Shown one piece after another: positions 49,626 to 63,089 of a stretch of DNA of 64,000 nucleotides. The stretch comes from Heterocephalus glaber (Eukaryota > Chordata > Mammalia > Rodentia > Bathyergidae), in NCBI RefSeq assembly GCF_000247695.1, contig NW_004624732.1, positions 41,564,220 through 41,628,219 on the forward strand. Reading direction: 5' to 3'. The stretch's first letter is position 1. Each line of letters begins with the position of its first letter. Position numbers and translations under genes: made by a program. The notes under the pieces were generated by a model, which was given only the letters and a program-made list of their open reading frames with translations, ran no database searches and was not told where the DNA came from.

Positions 49626-52600
49626 TGAATATCTATTCTTTTAAAAATATATGTTCATATATGAGAATCAAATGGATAACAAGTTAATTTCCAGTAAAAC
49701 TAGCCATGTGGCACCTGATGACATATGCTATTAAAATAGTATATAAAAGATGACTATTTTAAAAATACAAAAATGTAGGTAAATCATCTGAGCAATGAGA
49801 AAGACATAAATAGGTCATATGACAAAGGAGTGAGAAAGGGCCCAAATAGTCTACTTTTGAAAGGGTATTTCAAGCCATTTATTTAGGAAAGTATCACTTA
49901 TTCTACAGTGTTGGTTCAGTTAGCTAGGTAGCCAGGAAGGAAAAACAAACAAACTTAGCCATGCTATATTCTTCAAACAAATAAACAAAAAACTAAAAAT
50001 GAGCCAAACATTTTAAAATGAATATAGATAGATACACATGCTAAAATAAAACTAGCACATATTTGTTTTACAATTTCTTTACTGGAGAAAAGAACATTCT
50101 AAGTATAATTTTAAAGGCAGAAAAAACTTAGAGGACAGAATAAATGATAACTACATCATTATGTATGTATATATAGAGTGAATCTCAAAATATATTACTT
50201 TAATACATATATTGTATGGATTTATTAGTTTAATTCCAATTTTGCTAGTAGAGATTTGTTTTATTATAGAATTCCTAGATGATAATAATTGGAAATTAAA
50301 AAGAAAACTATATTTCTAAGTTGTTTACCATGGATACAACATATATTAAGCATATATACTTTTATTTATTATGTTAATATTAATGTTTCAAGATAGGTAC
50401 CCATCCAAAGAATAAATAAAATGAAAAAAAAAGCCTCCTAGATTTAAAATACATAGATATTTACCAAGCTGTTTAATTTCTTGGAATTCTGGTCTAAAGG
50501 TTGTGAATGTTAAGGAACAATCTTCTACAACAATACTTAGGCTACGTAAATACTTTTAAAAACTGTGTGTTTTTGAAAACCTGATTTCCATCACTTCTCA
50601 AGAAGTTATAATGATTATGAAGGATTATGTAATGTAAAAAATGATGATGTCTACTTCAATTCTTAAATACTCAATTTCATTTGTGCCTGTTCTACTTAGG
50701 TTAATGTTTGTCAAGTTGTACAGATGAATGTTTTATGTATTTTCAAGTGCGCTACAAAGAAAAGTCTTACTTTCTTTATTATAAGTCAAAATTTTAAAGC
50801 ACACATATATGTTTCAAAGCCTCAGTATGTTTACCAAGGCCAAAAATTAGAAAAAAAAACTCCCTTCAAACTAGATAAAAATATAAACTCCATGTATCAA
50901 GAAAGTTAAGAATCACAATGAGCATCATGTTTAATATTAAATTTTTGTTTTATTTGAAAAACCAATGTGAAATTATATTCAGTAAAACAAACTGAAAAGA
51001 AATAATGGGAAGTCTAGTTTAAAATGGCTTTTCTGGCTATATAAAAATGAAAGTTTCATAGTGAAAATAAGTAGAAGAGATCATTTTCCAACAAATACGA
51101 AGAATAACTTTCTGAGAAAAAAGTTTGAACATGTATTTTGTGATATTTCATATGGCTTGAAGTAAATATATATTCTAATTTTCCAAAGCATGTATCAGCA
51201 CATATTTGCAAAATTAAGACAGCTACAATAATCCCAGTTAAAATATTTTCAGGTTATTTATAGGATAGTGAAAGGGAATCAAATTCGTTATTCTCTAAAG
51301 TATGCAACAATCCATTAAAGAGCAATAAAATCAATTGGCACAAAAGAAATGTAATTATGTTATATTCATGTAAACCCTCTGTGAGCTAATTTCCAAATAT
51401 CAATCAAGAGTGATATTCATAATATAAACATCAAAGAAGCACTTATGTTTTTAAATAGCGTCAACTTCATGCTATCACAAAGAGAAAAATGTTAAATCAG
51501 AGCATGGTTATGATTGTGGTGGGTAAGCCCTAATCATCCAAAACTTAGAGCATAATTTTGTACAACAAAAGCAAAGAGAAAAAGTAATTATCATTTCATC
51601 AGAGAAGGGTCTTTTACCATCTCTTTCAAATCTGATGATTTTATTCTTAATTAACAACTGATTAAGTGATATTTCAAAGTTTTTCTAACATCACACATGA
51701 CTAACTCCTAAGTAATCACGGCATTAGATGAAAATTAAAAACAGGAATATCATAAAGCGTTGATGATCTACACCTGCATTACACATCTGTTCCAGTTCAA
51801 TTTTTAGGAAAGATAAACTAATCCATTGTCCATCATTTTGTAATGTTAAATAAAATATTCACCTAATCCTTTAAAAAATGTATAGTTCATAATATCACAG
51901 GGAAATTTTTTTAAAAAGAAAGGCTTAAAAGTGGAAAAAATTTGAAAAACTCTAGAAATAAATTATATATAAATATGATTAATAATAAACAATGTTAATA
52001 ATGTAATCTTATTTTCTACTACATAATAGTTTTAGTAGTTAACATTTAAACTATATTATATTATTAACTATATATTATTTAAAATACTGAGATTCTTTTT
52101 ATTAATAAAGATGAGAAGAGCTAAAACAAAATTGCACCAAAATACTGTAATTGCTGGGAAGATATACTTTCTCATGAGATATGTATAAATAAAATAAGCA
52201 TAATGAGGTAACATAACAAAATAGGGATAAATTACTTTTTGTAAAGGAAAGAGTGGTAAAGGTACCAAAATTAAATTAGCAGCTGAGAAAAATCTGTTTG
52301 GCGGCTTGTGAGAACACAGGATAGGGCAACTCACAATGAAGCCACCATGAAAAGCTAACAAAGATAACTGTAGCTGAGCAATTCTTAGGAATTTGAATTT
52401 TGACCAAAACCAGACATAATGGATTTCCTTTTAGTTCTGCTATTCATAAACAAAATTGACTTCCAAAAGGGCGTCTCTTCTTTGTCAAGCACCTTAATAA
52501 GAAAAGATGTCCAGATTTGGAAAAATGCAACTGAGAAATGGTTGAGTCCCTTACATGGAAGAGAGTTGGGCATTAAAGTGTACCCCTACACTGGGAACTT

Positions 52601-52650
52601 GCAGAGGTTACTGGAAAGAAAAGCAAGACACAATAACACTGTGATTCTAA
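49626..52650 (-). other. Intronic AT-rich sequence, no gene seen
   Basis: Three kilobases of low-GC sequence with no repeat family, RNA or exon that I can support. Confidence 0.5.
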
Positions 52651-52658
52651 AATGTTCA

Positions 52659-52740
52659 AAGGAAGGAGGGCAGGAGGGAAGGAAGGAAGGGAGGGAGGAA
52701 GGAAGGAAGGGGAAAGGAAGGGAAAAGAAGGAAAGGAAAA
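52659..52740. repeat. (GGAA)n-rich microsatellite
   Basis: About 80 bp of pure purine made of GGAA, GGGA and GAAA units on the plus strand. The Gly/Glu/Lys-rich frame crossing it is an artefact. Confidence 0.9.
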
Positions 52741-53045
52741 ACATCTGAGCTTATGAACAATTAATATTAATGATTTATGTTAATGTTAATATTGAATGAT
52801 TTTCAATAATGAATATTGTAAAAGGAAATTGATTTTATTCCAAATATTTCATGGTGTGAATGAAACAATATTCCAAGACTAAACCTATGATATTTTAATC
52901 ATCCACTTGGAATTGGCAAGATTGTCAGAGGTTTGGGAGTGTACCTTCGCCATACATGAAGGATTCGTGGTAAGATTACTTGGATAACAAGAAGCAGGCA
53001 ATGTCCCTCCTCCTCCTCCATCCTAAAACAAGAAGTCAGGATTTT

Positions 53046-53322
53046 TCTTTTTCTTATATTCTTTCATTGGTACATTTTAGGGACATAATACATTTACATT
53101 TATGTTTGGGTGCTTGTACCTGTACATGATATATCTTGGTTCTTATTTTTTCCCCATTAACTGTGCACCCTTCACCCCCTTTACCCTTCCCTATTTACAT
53201 AGACTTTGTTTCTATTTTTTTCTTTTCTCATAATTTTCCCTTTCCCTTCTTTCCTTTTCCCTTCCCCTCCCACTTTCCCTACCACTTTGGACCTTTTCTT
53301 CCTATTTTGTTTTAATCGTTTT
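53046..53322 (-). mobile_element. 5'-truncated young L1: 3' UTR, minus strand
   Basis: The plus strand shows a T-rich start, TTCATTGGTACATTTTAGGGA, GTACCTGTACATGATATATC, TTGGTTCTTATTTTTTCCCC and a pyrimidine tract (53213-53290), collinear with the 3' UTR at 32150-32455. A weak 8-bp direct repeat AGGATTTT lies at 53038-53045 and 53323-53330. Confidence 0.85.
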
Positions 53323-53330
53323 AGGATTTT

Positions 53331-54465
53331 AAAAATACATTCAATTGTAATATCATTTCTTGGCATAAAACAACTATGTATCCTATAAATACTTGTTGAA
53401 TTAATGACTAAAAACATACCAAAAGAATTTGCATTCATAACAACTGGCAAAATTAGGGATCCTCCTGTGTTAATTTATCTTGAAAATAAAAAGTGGCATG
53501 ATAGCTATACGTTATAATATACAATAAAATCAGTTTAAACAAAGTAAGGCACCAATGTGAATAGCATTAATAATCCAGGTGTCTTAACTGAAGGTGCTAT
53601 GCTAATGCAAAGACAATTATCTTAAGTGCTTTCCTTTTTCATCCAAAAGAGAATTTATTAAAACTATGTAGAAGCAAATACCACATATGAAGAATGTCTT
53701 CTAATGATAAATGCTTTTCATTTTATGAAACTTTCTTGAATTATATTTGGTTTCTTTACAAATATATACCAAGCTTCTTAGCTATTGGCAAAATGAAACA
53801 TAACCTATCCAAAAATCTTCCACTTACATGAAATGTACAAATGGCTGCTCTGAAATGAAATAATTTTATTCTAGCAATACCATGGTCTAAGAGTTTCAGA
53901 ATACATCTGAGAATGGACTCACAACTCATCTGATCCAGCACTAAGGCAAGTATTTGTCTGAATTACTTTCAACAGTGAGAAACCTATTTCATCTTCCATA
54001 TTTGTGTTCTTTCAGACATGGAAAATTACAATTAAAATCTTTCACCCACTAATCATTAAAATGTTGGAAAACAAATAAATAGATAACTCCCCACTTTAAA
54101 GCTAAACATATAAGCACTATTTTCACAAAACCAAGTTATAGAGACTTGTACTGTTTTTGTTACTACTTTTTAGAGAATCGAGCTTTCTTTCTTGGCATTC
54201 TTTGTATGAAAACCCACAGCACCCAGAACAATGTAAAAAAGGGACAGTCACTCAAATTAGAATAGAGAGTGCATTTTACTGCAAAATGAGCTTGGCTTCT
54301 TTCACAGAGTCACCATAATTCAGACTTAAATTCATCAGGATGCTCTCATTGAAATTTCAGCTGTTTTCAGTGAGTTCGTGCTGAACCAGGCATTGTGATC
54401 AAGTTTAACTTTGTTGTTTGTTTGTTTGTGACATAACTTTGTGTGGTTTCATGGAAAAGTTTGAA
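53331..54465 (-). other. Intronic sequence, no gene seen
   Basis: AT-rich. A short (TTTG)n run lies at 54413-54428. No element or exon recognised. Confidence 0.5.
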
Positions 54466-54469
54466 GCCA

Positions 54470-54630
54470 GTGTCTTCAGTTTGAATCTCTGCTAGGTGTG
54501 TGGCCTGTACTATAATTTTCTCAATTATAAGATGAGAAATTTATTCTCTACATTTCTGGATTATTTGTAAAACCATTTTAGAAGCTCTCTATAAAATCCT
54601 GACCACAGCCCTGGCACATAATAGCCATTT
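54470..54630 (+). mobile_element. MIR SINE, diverged
   Basis: CAGTTTGAATCTCTGCTAGG, GTGTGGCCTGTACTATAATTT and CTCAATTATAAGATGAGAAAT, then CCCTGGCACATAATAGCCATT, follow MIR from core to 3' end. Confidence 0.6.
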
Positions 54631-55365
54631 AACTGGAGGTATTTGTCTATCCCTTATTGCTTCCTTCAATAGCTGTTGTCTGATCAGGTTTAAAGTGAAG
54701 CATGAAAGTCACCTTCATTGTTTTTTCTCATCTTTTACTTCCAGTTATTTGACATTACATGGACTTTAATGAAGTAGCTCCGCCCTACCTACTTCTAATT
54801 TGGGGGGAACTAGTCTCCTCTGCCCCTTTAAACATAATACCTTTCACCTAGAGCCTGTGACTACCTTAAAGTTTGGTTTAATCCTTTTCCTTGCTCTAGA
54901 AGAACATAAAACTATTTCCTACTTGGTACTATCCACAGAATTTCCTCCAAAGCCTCATTATTTATATACAGGTCTTCCATACTACAATTGAGAACTTCAA
55001 ATAAATATCCAGGGTTTTTGTTTTGTTTTGTTTTTCAAGTTTTCCCTGGTGCAATATCTGGCCCATAGACATAAATTAAATTTTAAAAATATTGGTTGGC
55101 TTTTTTAGCAGGACATGCTTCGATATCTAATTTTGATATATGGTTAGGAATGATCTAATAGCCAAATTAAAACATTTCCTCTAATTTTAGCTTATCCTTC
55201 CACAGTATCTTCTATTCTGAATAACCAAGAAAAACTGCAATTACATTAAATCCTAAGGTTTATTTACCAAGATCAAAGTTATCTTCTTTGGATAGCTTTT
55301 CCTAATTACTACTTTATCTCACTGTAGAGTAGAATTGACTTTTTTTATTGCATCCACAAAAATTG
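54631..55365 (-). other. Intronic sequence, no gene seen
   Basis: Nothing recognised. Confidence 0.5.
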
Positions 55366-55369
55366 ACTT

Positions 55370-55545
55370 CTTTTTTCAGTAGGGGGGTTGAATCAGGGCC
55401 TTCACACTGAACTTTATCCATAGCACTTTCTGTTTCTTATTTTGAAACAGAGCCTTGCTAAGCAGTTGACTTTCCCAGGCTTGAACTCACTGATCTTCCT
55501 GCCTCAGCATCCCAGAATGTTGCACCAGCATGCTCAGCTCAAATT
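55370..55545 (-). mobile_element. ID-B1 composite (B4-type) SINE, diverged
   Basis: The plus strand reads GGGGTTGAATCAGGGCCTTCA (ID reversed), a shortened linker, TTTTGAAACAGAGCCTTGCTA, then CTGATCTTCCTGCCTCAGCAT and CACCAGCATGCTCAGCTC (B1 reversed). Older than the copy at 49.4 kb. Confidence 0.75.
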
Positions 55546-56182
55546 CTACATTTTATGGCACCTATTTATTCATATACTTCTTTACATTCTGTACTTTAAA
55601 CACCTTAAGTTTGCAAACCATCTTTCATGTGCATCTTTAATGATTATTACACTGCTTGATACAGGTAATTTAATAAATGATTGTTGCATGAGCAAATTCA
55701 TGCTGAATATATATCCTTTATATTTATCTATCTCTGTATATGTATAGAGAGAGAAAGGAGAGAGAGAAATTCAGATGCAAATATAGAAGCAGGTATGAAT
55801 CTAGGCACAAACTTAAGAATAAATTATAACTTTTCTTCAGATACTTAATGACAGGAAGTATTGTTATTTTTAATTTGTATGTTGACATATTGCACTGTAC
55901 AGTGATAACAATAACATCAATATTAATAAATTCATGCTGATTTCCTAATCTTTAATAAATCATGCACTAGTAATTGGATCAGTTATGTGCTATGTGCTTT
56001 CTGTACTGCTACCAACAAGTCTATAATTTAACATCCATCTTTATAGCTGAGGAATTTGATGCATTTAAGAGTTTAAGAAATGAAGACAATTATTAAAAAT
56101 TATAAAAGAGTACAAAATAGTCACATGGTGGGAGACAGAGGCAGATTAAGGAGGAAGAGGGAGAGACAATTTCTGAGAAATA
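55546..56182 (-). other. Intronic sequence with a possible antisense MIR, no gene seen
   Basis: 55970-56085 (ATCTTTATAGCTGAGGAATTT and following) weakly recalls MIR reversed. A short GA run lies at 55745-55770. Confidence 0.4.
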
Positions 56183-56334
56183 GCCATGCATGGTGATGCA
56201 TGCTTATAATCCCTATACTTAGGAGGCTGAGGCAGGAGGATTGCTCTGAGTTCATGGCCAGCCTGAGCTACATGAGTTCAAGGTCGGCATGACTGTATAG
56301 CAAGTCTCTCTTTCAAAAAAAGCAAAAAAGGGCA
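56183..56334 (+). mobile_element. B1-like SINE
   Basis: GCCATGCATGGTGATGCATGC, GGAGGCTGAGGCAGGAGGAT, GGCCAGCCTGAGCTACATGAG and GCAAGTCTCTCTTTC, then an A-rich tail: a full B1 body in order. A possible 7-bp duplication AGAAATA lies at 56176-56182 and 56335-56341. Confidence 0.85.
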
Positions 56335-56341
56335 AGAAATA

Positions 56342-58300
56342 ATTTCTAGTGGGGCCATTAGTCATTCAAGATTATACTCTTTCTCTCTTTATATTTATTT
56401 TACTGCAATTTAAGTTTTCCCTTTTTGCTTTAAAATCCATTAACTAAATTCAAAACAGAATAAAATCTTTCTGAAAGAAGATCTCCTTCCCCTCCACAGA
56501 TAACTGTTTCCTCTTCAAATATTACTAATACCTATCAAGTTGTGCTTCTTTCACTTCCTTGCTCATAATAATTCTTTGAAATATATTTCACAACTGCCTG
56601 GGGTCAGATGGGAAATAGTAGCCACTGTATTACTCCTTCTTTTCATACCTCCACTTCCTGAAAATACTCTGGGATCTTATTGAAGGTGTTATTATCCCAT
56701 CAGCATCCTAGGGCTATCCAAAGTTATTATGTTCCTATCACAGGAACTGGTATTACCTAGTGATTTTCTCATAAACATGAGAAATAATAATAACATAGGA
56801 ATGGAAATACAAAGTTTTGATTAAAATAGTTTGGTGATTTAATTTGTAAATTGTGATCATGGATTGATTGGTTGTGAAAGATTTAAATAGTATATTTTCC
56901 TTGTGGATACAACTTATAATGCATGGTAGTGAAAAAGCAAAATTGATGGATTCTGGGTGGAATATGTTTATTCTACCTACCTGTTGTTGCTATTCAAGTA
57001 GCATTTGGCATAAGAACATAATTTTCAAAAATGTTAGAAGTTACAGCTAAAGGTCAATCAGGTTCATGTTTCCTATTTATATGTTCAGTTTTTAAAAGCA
57101 AACACAGATTTATCTTAATATATCATATCCCTCATGACTCTTCTATAGCGCTGTAGTCTCATCTTTTGGTCCCTTATTGAATTTATTCTGCCTAGAATTG
57201 CTTCTGAGAAGTTTATGACAAAACTTTATCTGCCTTTTTAGGCGGAAGAGAAAACTATAAAGCTTAAAAAATAATTTAGATGATCTTTTAAAATAAGATA
57301 TATGTAAGCATAACTGCATCATTTTTTAGAGATGTCCCAAAGTTAGCTATTTCCCCAGTAAAACTATACACACTATCGTTATACATTTTATGTGTAATAC
57401 ATGCCAAGTTCTGATATAATCTGCCATATTGATAGAATTATTCATCTTGGATAAAATGTCTAGTTAAATTATTTAATTGTTTAAGCTTTTGAGAAAGTTC
57501 AAAATAAATCTTTTAATATAGTAAAGAAAAGCAATTTACCTTTACTAGTTCCTCCTACCACTTGCAAATTATATATATTTCAAACCTCAGCCAGTTTTCT
57601 AGTTAATGAACTTAATGGCTTCATCATGCTGCATAATTCACATTGTGCAATCTATATAATAAAAAGCAGAAGATGATATAGAATATTCTTAACATTCATG
57701 AATATTAAGTGTTGAAAAATAATTAGATGATAAAAACAGAAATAAAATAAAAATAATGAAGCACTAAGGAAAATGTTTGCATAGTAACATATCAATTTTA
57801 AGAAGCTAGCCCAGAGAAAATTGTAGCAAATATTTCTTTGGTAATGATAATTTTCTAGAGCATTTTGATGTATTTCATCACATTTCATGCTCCTAGTACC
57901 TAAAATAAATATTCTTTACATTCTACAGAATAAAATCTTTAGAGTAAGTGAAGGCTGAGCTCAGCTTAGTGTCTATGCTGTATGGTACATTTGTCCTCTT
58001 TGAGTACTGTGCTTTTCCGCCTTCTACTAGAGCATTCCCTTCCCATCTTAATATTACTTCTTGCTATGCATAATTTCCCTTCTTTCTTCTACATAAATGG
58101 GTTTTATTTTATGTTTCAAAATAAACAAGTTCAGTATATAGCAAATTTTAGAGTTTTATTTCTTAGAAGGGGTCAAATTTTTGAACAGAACTTTTGATAA
58201 CTGGATTCAGGTTTTTCCTTCACCCTTGTAAGAACAGTATTTATCCAAGCTGTGTCATTGGTTCTCTTTGATAAGTTTATTCATCATAAAAACCCCAACC
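56342..58300 (-). other. Intronic AT-rich sequence, no gene seen
   Basis: No element, RNA gene or exon recognised. Confidence 0.5.
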
Positions 58301-58304
58301 ACCC

Positions 58305-58640
58305 CCTTCTTTTCCCAGATGCCCTTGAACTCTTGCCTCCTAAATCCTAATTCCTTTCTCTTGAGCCCTAGACTTAGAGGATTCTGTCCGGAAAATTCTC
58401 CTAGTATCTCACATGTAATACCAAGCAGAACTAATTAGTTTAAATCTCCCACCATGTGATTTACACATTTTGACTAATAAGTCAACCATTTCCACAGTCT
58501 CCGTAACTAGAAATCACTCTAGGCCAAGTGACAAAGACTTCTGACATTGCCTGGCTGTCTTCTCCATCCACTTTCACTTTCCCACTGCCATTAATGGAGT
58601 TTTCGTGACCAACATGTGGGTATCTAAAATTTGTTAAAGA
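58305..58640 (+). mobile_element. Old L2 LINE fragment
   Basis: GAACTCTTGCCTCCTAAATCC, ATCTCACATGTAATACCAAG, CAGAACTAATTAG and CCCACTGCCATTAATGGAGTT recall L2 (ACATGTCCAAAACTGAACTC ... AGTTAATGGCAACTCC). Diverged. The assignment is tentative. Confidence 0.45.
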
Positions 58641-59679
58641 ATAAACCAATATAGAATTGTGTAACAATATTTCTTGATTTTTAAAAATATGTAAATATAT
58701 TTCAATAGAAAAAATTGAGATTTCTAATAGATTTCTTCTAATTTCTAATCATAACATATTATGTTTTCGTATTGCTCTGTAACCATAATGTAAACATGTA
58801 GATGGAGCTATGAATCATAAATAAAACCAAATGTCCAATAAAATAAAACTAAAATAAAAATAAAACTTTTATTATAATGACACTAACATAATATGTTAAA
58901 TGATAGTGTGAGACAAAATCATACTTTGAGAAAAGGATACAAATTAGCTATCATCATATGTCATGTTGAGGCTTCTAGCTTTAGCACTATGTATCCCTCT
59001 AATTTCTTTATGAAAATGTATCAAAAATCTCATTTAGTCTGCATATGGCTAATAAACATTCTTTATACATTAAACCCACCACTACACTTTTCTCATTCTT
59101 CTGTATTAAATTATCAGAAATAGATGTTCATGCTACTATAAACATAAATAATATTTTAGACCACTGAAATTACACAGAAATAGCTTGTAATAACATAGCC
59201 ATACAGATAACTTTGAGTAAACTTCTATTAAATTTGAGATTATAATTGAATTGAAAACACTTCATTGAATCCTTCTCTTAGAGATTATATCTACAAACAC
59301 TCCAATAGTCTACACATCAGAGTTGGAGAACTATAAGTGTTTACCCTTGCAATAGTGCCTTGATTCAGCTTATCAGCATCTTAAATTATAATAGATGGCT
59401 TAGTGTTGGCTGAATACACCTTCATATTGCTCTGCCTTCTACTATTCATTAGGCTCCATCAATTCTTGTACCTTGCTTATGGTGGTACACTAGATTTTTT
59501 GTATTTTACTTATTTGTTTCATTTGTCATACTTAGATGAAATAGGACTAGGTTAAAGCTACAACTAATTATTAATTATGTATGAATTTGATTAAATTTTC
59601 ATATTCATACTCCTGCATCACCAAACACAATGCTGTCCATTAGTTAGGTACTCAGCTACATCAATTCTTTATATTATCA
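58641..59679 (-). other. Intronic AT-rich sequence, no gene seen
   Basis: Nothing recognised. Confidence 0.5.
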
Positions 59680-59920
59680 CTAGAGCTGCAGGCACTGACT
59701 GAAGCAGTGGACAAATTTTAGTCTTGGCTCTCAAGTTATTTATCTTCTAATAAGAAAACCCTTGCAGAGCAAATATGTGAAGCAATTTGTTAAAAGCAGA
59801 GAGAAAAATAAAGGCTGGTGAGGAGACAGGCAAAGGAGCTTGTTCAGTAAGGTTAGTCAGAGAAGGCTGTGCCAAGAGAGGTACAAGAGACCTGAGATCA
59901 GTACAATCTTTATGTACTGA
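59680..59920 (-). mobile_element. L2 3'-end fragment, antisense
   Basis: GCTGCAGGCACTGACTGAAGC, AGTGGACAAATTTTAGTC, then GAGAGAAAAATAAAGGCTGG and AGTCAGAGAAGGCTGTGCC follow reversed L2 landmarks (gcagtggacaaaacaga, gtcagggaaggcttccc). Confidence 0.5.
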
Positions 59921-62177
59921 GACCAGTACATAATATACGGCTTTACATTTTAACCTACATTATTTGTCCATGGCGACTTTCATCAATGGCCCATGTCGTT
60001 CTGATGAATTTTTCTGCTTATTTCATGATAAGAGCTCAATGAATTTTTATTTTGAGTCTATCATTGAACTAGGCTCCATTTTCCCCCTTTTAATTGATGG
60101 AAAAACTAAATCTTAGAAAATAATCCAAAGTAGTTTTCAGAACTTTGGATCTGGGGTGAGCTATCAATAAAATGTAAGCCTATCTAATCCTTTTCTTTCT
60201 ACCACACAAGATTACCTTCCAGCATACAGAAAGTTCCACAGATGTGCCCATGATTATCCACATGTCTTTTGCACATACTAACAGCAAGTTAACTTTTAAG
60301 GAATGAAGACTATGGCTTTCAAAATAATCTCAAATGGCAAAATATTTTATCTAATTTAATTAAAACGTAATCTTAGCTTAGGCAACTTTCCAAACTTCTA
60401 AATGAAGCCAATTATTGACAAGAAGAAAACATAAATGCCAGTAATAAATAAGAGACTGTAAATTACAGAATTTCAATGCTTTGGTTAAGCTACAAATAAA
60501 CAATAACAAAGAACAAAAAAATAAGTTTAGGGCAAGCAAAAGATTATAAGAGAAAACTGTCTGACCAGTCCTGAGTATAAACGAGGATGATGGGTCTTGA
60601 AATTTTTCTGAATAACTAAAGAGCATAGCTAGGCTGCTTATGCTGAATAGTCACATTCCATTTTAATTCATTTAAAATAGGCTTTTTGAGGTTAAAGCTA
60701 ATAATTAAATATCAAAGTGCATGCAACAATAGAAACTACTTCTAATTTCCTTGGATTAGAAATGCACATCTTGCTTATCATAAAATATGTGTGCTTTGAT
60801 AAAACATATTCATAATTATCACAACACTAATATTTATAAAGCTGTCTCATTTAATTCCTTGGAGATATGAAGCAAAGCTCAGAACCAGCCAGAAAGAAGT
60901 CTGCAATATGCACTGAATAATGATGTACAAACATTGTTAAAATAAGAACCTGTTCTTCCTTCTACCTAACCTCATTTGTGTTAAAATCACGAGAAAAACT
61001 TATTTTAAAAATAGGAATGAGATGATGTAGAATTAATATAGCAAATGTCAAAACATAAGAGTTTTTTCATTTCTATATACTTGCCATATTTATAGGTAAC
61101 ATTTTTGTTAATAAAATCTGAATTACTACAATAATGTGCAAATTTCCATTTCATATGGGAAAGCAACCTTTTCACCAGACTGAGGAAGTCCCAGCGAAAG
61201 CAGAAATAAATTTCCTGAGATCTTGCCTCTCGCTATTGCCTGCTTTTGTTTCCTCTGGATATGATCATGTTTCTCCTACTTTGACAATCTATTTTGTGAC
61301 TAATTATATTCAGAACTCTTTCTCCTGTAGGATTTATGAAAAGGCTTGTTAGAATTTATCAAGAGCATATAATAAAGGCAGACACCTTATTCTCTTTTTT
61401 TAAAGAGAGGGGAAGAACTGAGGTGGGAAGTACTTTGCTGGATGAAAGCACACTACTAAGAATTTTAGGCCTTTCCCATTTAATATTAAACTTATTCTAT
61501 AGGACATATATTTCCATCTCTCAGTTGGTGACCTGACTCTCACAGAGGTTAAATGAGTATCCTCAAAATTGGAGTAGAGAGCTATGATAAAGCAGAGATG
61601 TAGCATAGATCATGGAGCTCAGTTTTCACTCTACTTATCAAATTACTATAAAATTGAAATTAAAATTGTGTTCTTGGATTTGACTGAATCAAAATCCACT
61701 GGAGTAATGGTTGTAAACGTAAAACTTTCTTATTTGTGCTTCAGCATTTTTGAAAATACATAATGATTTTTTAAATTCTATTCCACTGAGCAGAGCTAGA
61801 GAGAAGGGATGAGTACGTAGGTGTATGTCCTTAAGGACTGTAATGACCCACCACCCCAAGGAAGGGACCATGATCATATTTCAATCCATAAAGACAGCTC
61901 TGTCAGTAATCACAAAATATGTTCATTTTCATAGGGACAGAATTATTTTCTCTTAGCAATTATGTAGAATATTGGATTATCTTCTCTTTCTTATATCCTA
62001 TGCAGGAAAAAAAATTAATGGGCAGTTTAGAGGGACTTCACTTATGAGTAACTAAAATCTTCTTCATATAAGTTCTTAATTATGCTCTAGTTAATGAGAT
62101 CATATCCACAAATGACATTTTAATAGATATGTAAGGAATAAAAATTAGATGAAGCCTAAGATGAAACTTAATAGTAG
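59921..62177 (-). other. Intronic sequence, no gene seen
   Basis: Weak MIR-like antisense stretches lie at 60085-60165 and 61520-61600. No exon or RNA gene recognised. Confidence 0.45.
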
Positions 62178-62240
62178 GGCAGTTTCTCAGCATGCACAAG
62201 GCCCTGGGTTGAATACCAGAACCAATTAAAAAAGAATAAA
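62178..62240 (+). mobile_element. Diverged ID SINE fragment
   Basis: CAGCATGCACAAGGCCCTGG, then GTTGAATACCAGAACC and an A-rich tail: the 3' two-thirds of an older ID type with CAGCATGCACAAGG instead of the CCGCCGCC core. Confidence 0.65.
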
Positions 62241-62529
62241 ACAAACAGAAACTAAAAAGTCAACTATAACTGTTGAATTTCACTGATTCTAAGATGAATC
62301 ACTTAATACCTATGGTAAATAATAATCTTTCATTAAATTACACATGAAAAACTTATATAAAAAGGATGTATCATTTGAACTAGAAAACTAGAACATGGCA
62401 GAATAGTAATTTCAGTGCCTGATCTTTCACTAGTACTCTTTTATTAAAAGTTATTTTGGAAATAAAATTTTTCCTCAACCCAGAAATTCCACAGAAAAAG
62501 ATAATAAAGTGTCTTCATGTTTTGAGATG

Positions 62530-63075
62530 TAACAGGGTGTTCTATTGTTGAATTGTGGTCTGTCCTCCGGGTGTTAAGAAGAGATAGAACTTTTATGAGA
62601 TGAGGCTTAGTGCATGGCAATTAGGTCATGGAGAGTGCTGCACTTGAGAAGGATTAGTGTAATTTTTCTGGATCCCTAGTTAGTTCCCACAAGAATGAAT
62701 TGTCATAAAAGTGAAAGCCTTAGTCAGAAACATTCTGGCTCGGCCGGGGATTTAGCTCAGTGGTTCTGCTGCCTTCCTCACAAGTGCAAGGACCCAAGTT
62801 CAGTCCCTGATACCAAAAAAAGAAAAAAAAAGAAAAAAAAAAACATTCTAGCTTGCTGTCCTGCCATGTGATTGCTCTTCCACATACTCTTCCCATGATG
62901 CCACCTTCACAGTGTGACAGAGCCAATGATGTCTTTACTTGAAGTGGAACCAATGTGGCCACCAGATACTGGCCTTTCAATCTCTTAAACTGTAAGCTAA
63001 ATAAACGTCCTTTTTGTATCCATGATCTAATCTGAAATATTTTATTATAGCAACAGAAAACAGACTAACACCATG
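62530..63075 (+). mobile_element. MaLR-type LTR, interrupted by an ID SINE
   Basis: The left part (GTTGAATTGTGGTCTGTCCTC, GGCAATTAGGTCATGGAGAG, AGTTCCCACAAGAATGAATTG) and the right part (GTCCTGCCATGTGATTGCTC, ACTGTAAGCTAAATAAACGTC, TTATAGCAACAGAAAACAGAC) are the two halves of one MST/MLT-like MaLR LTR, split at 62741-62840. It ends near the typical AACAGACTAACAC. Old and non-coding. Confidence 0.8.
62741..62840 (+). mobile_element. ID SINE nested in the MaLR LTR
   Basis: CGGCCGGGGATTTAGCTCAG, CTGCTGCCTTCCTCACAAGT, GGACCCAAGTTCAGTCCCTG and an A-rich tail. A 13-bp direct repeat AAACATTCT(G/A)GCT lies at 62728-62740 and 62841-62853, with one mismatch, which gives exact insert limits. Confidence 0.93.
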
Positions 63076-63089
63076 CTAGATGGTATCTA

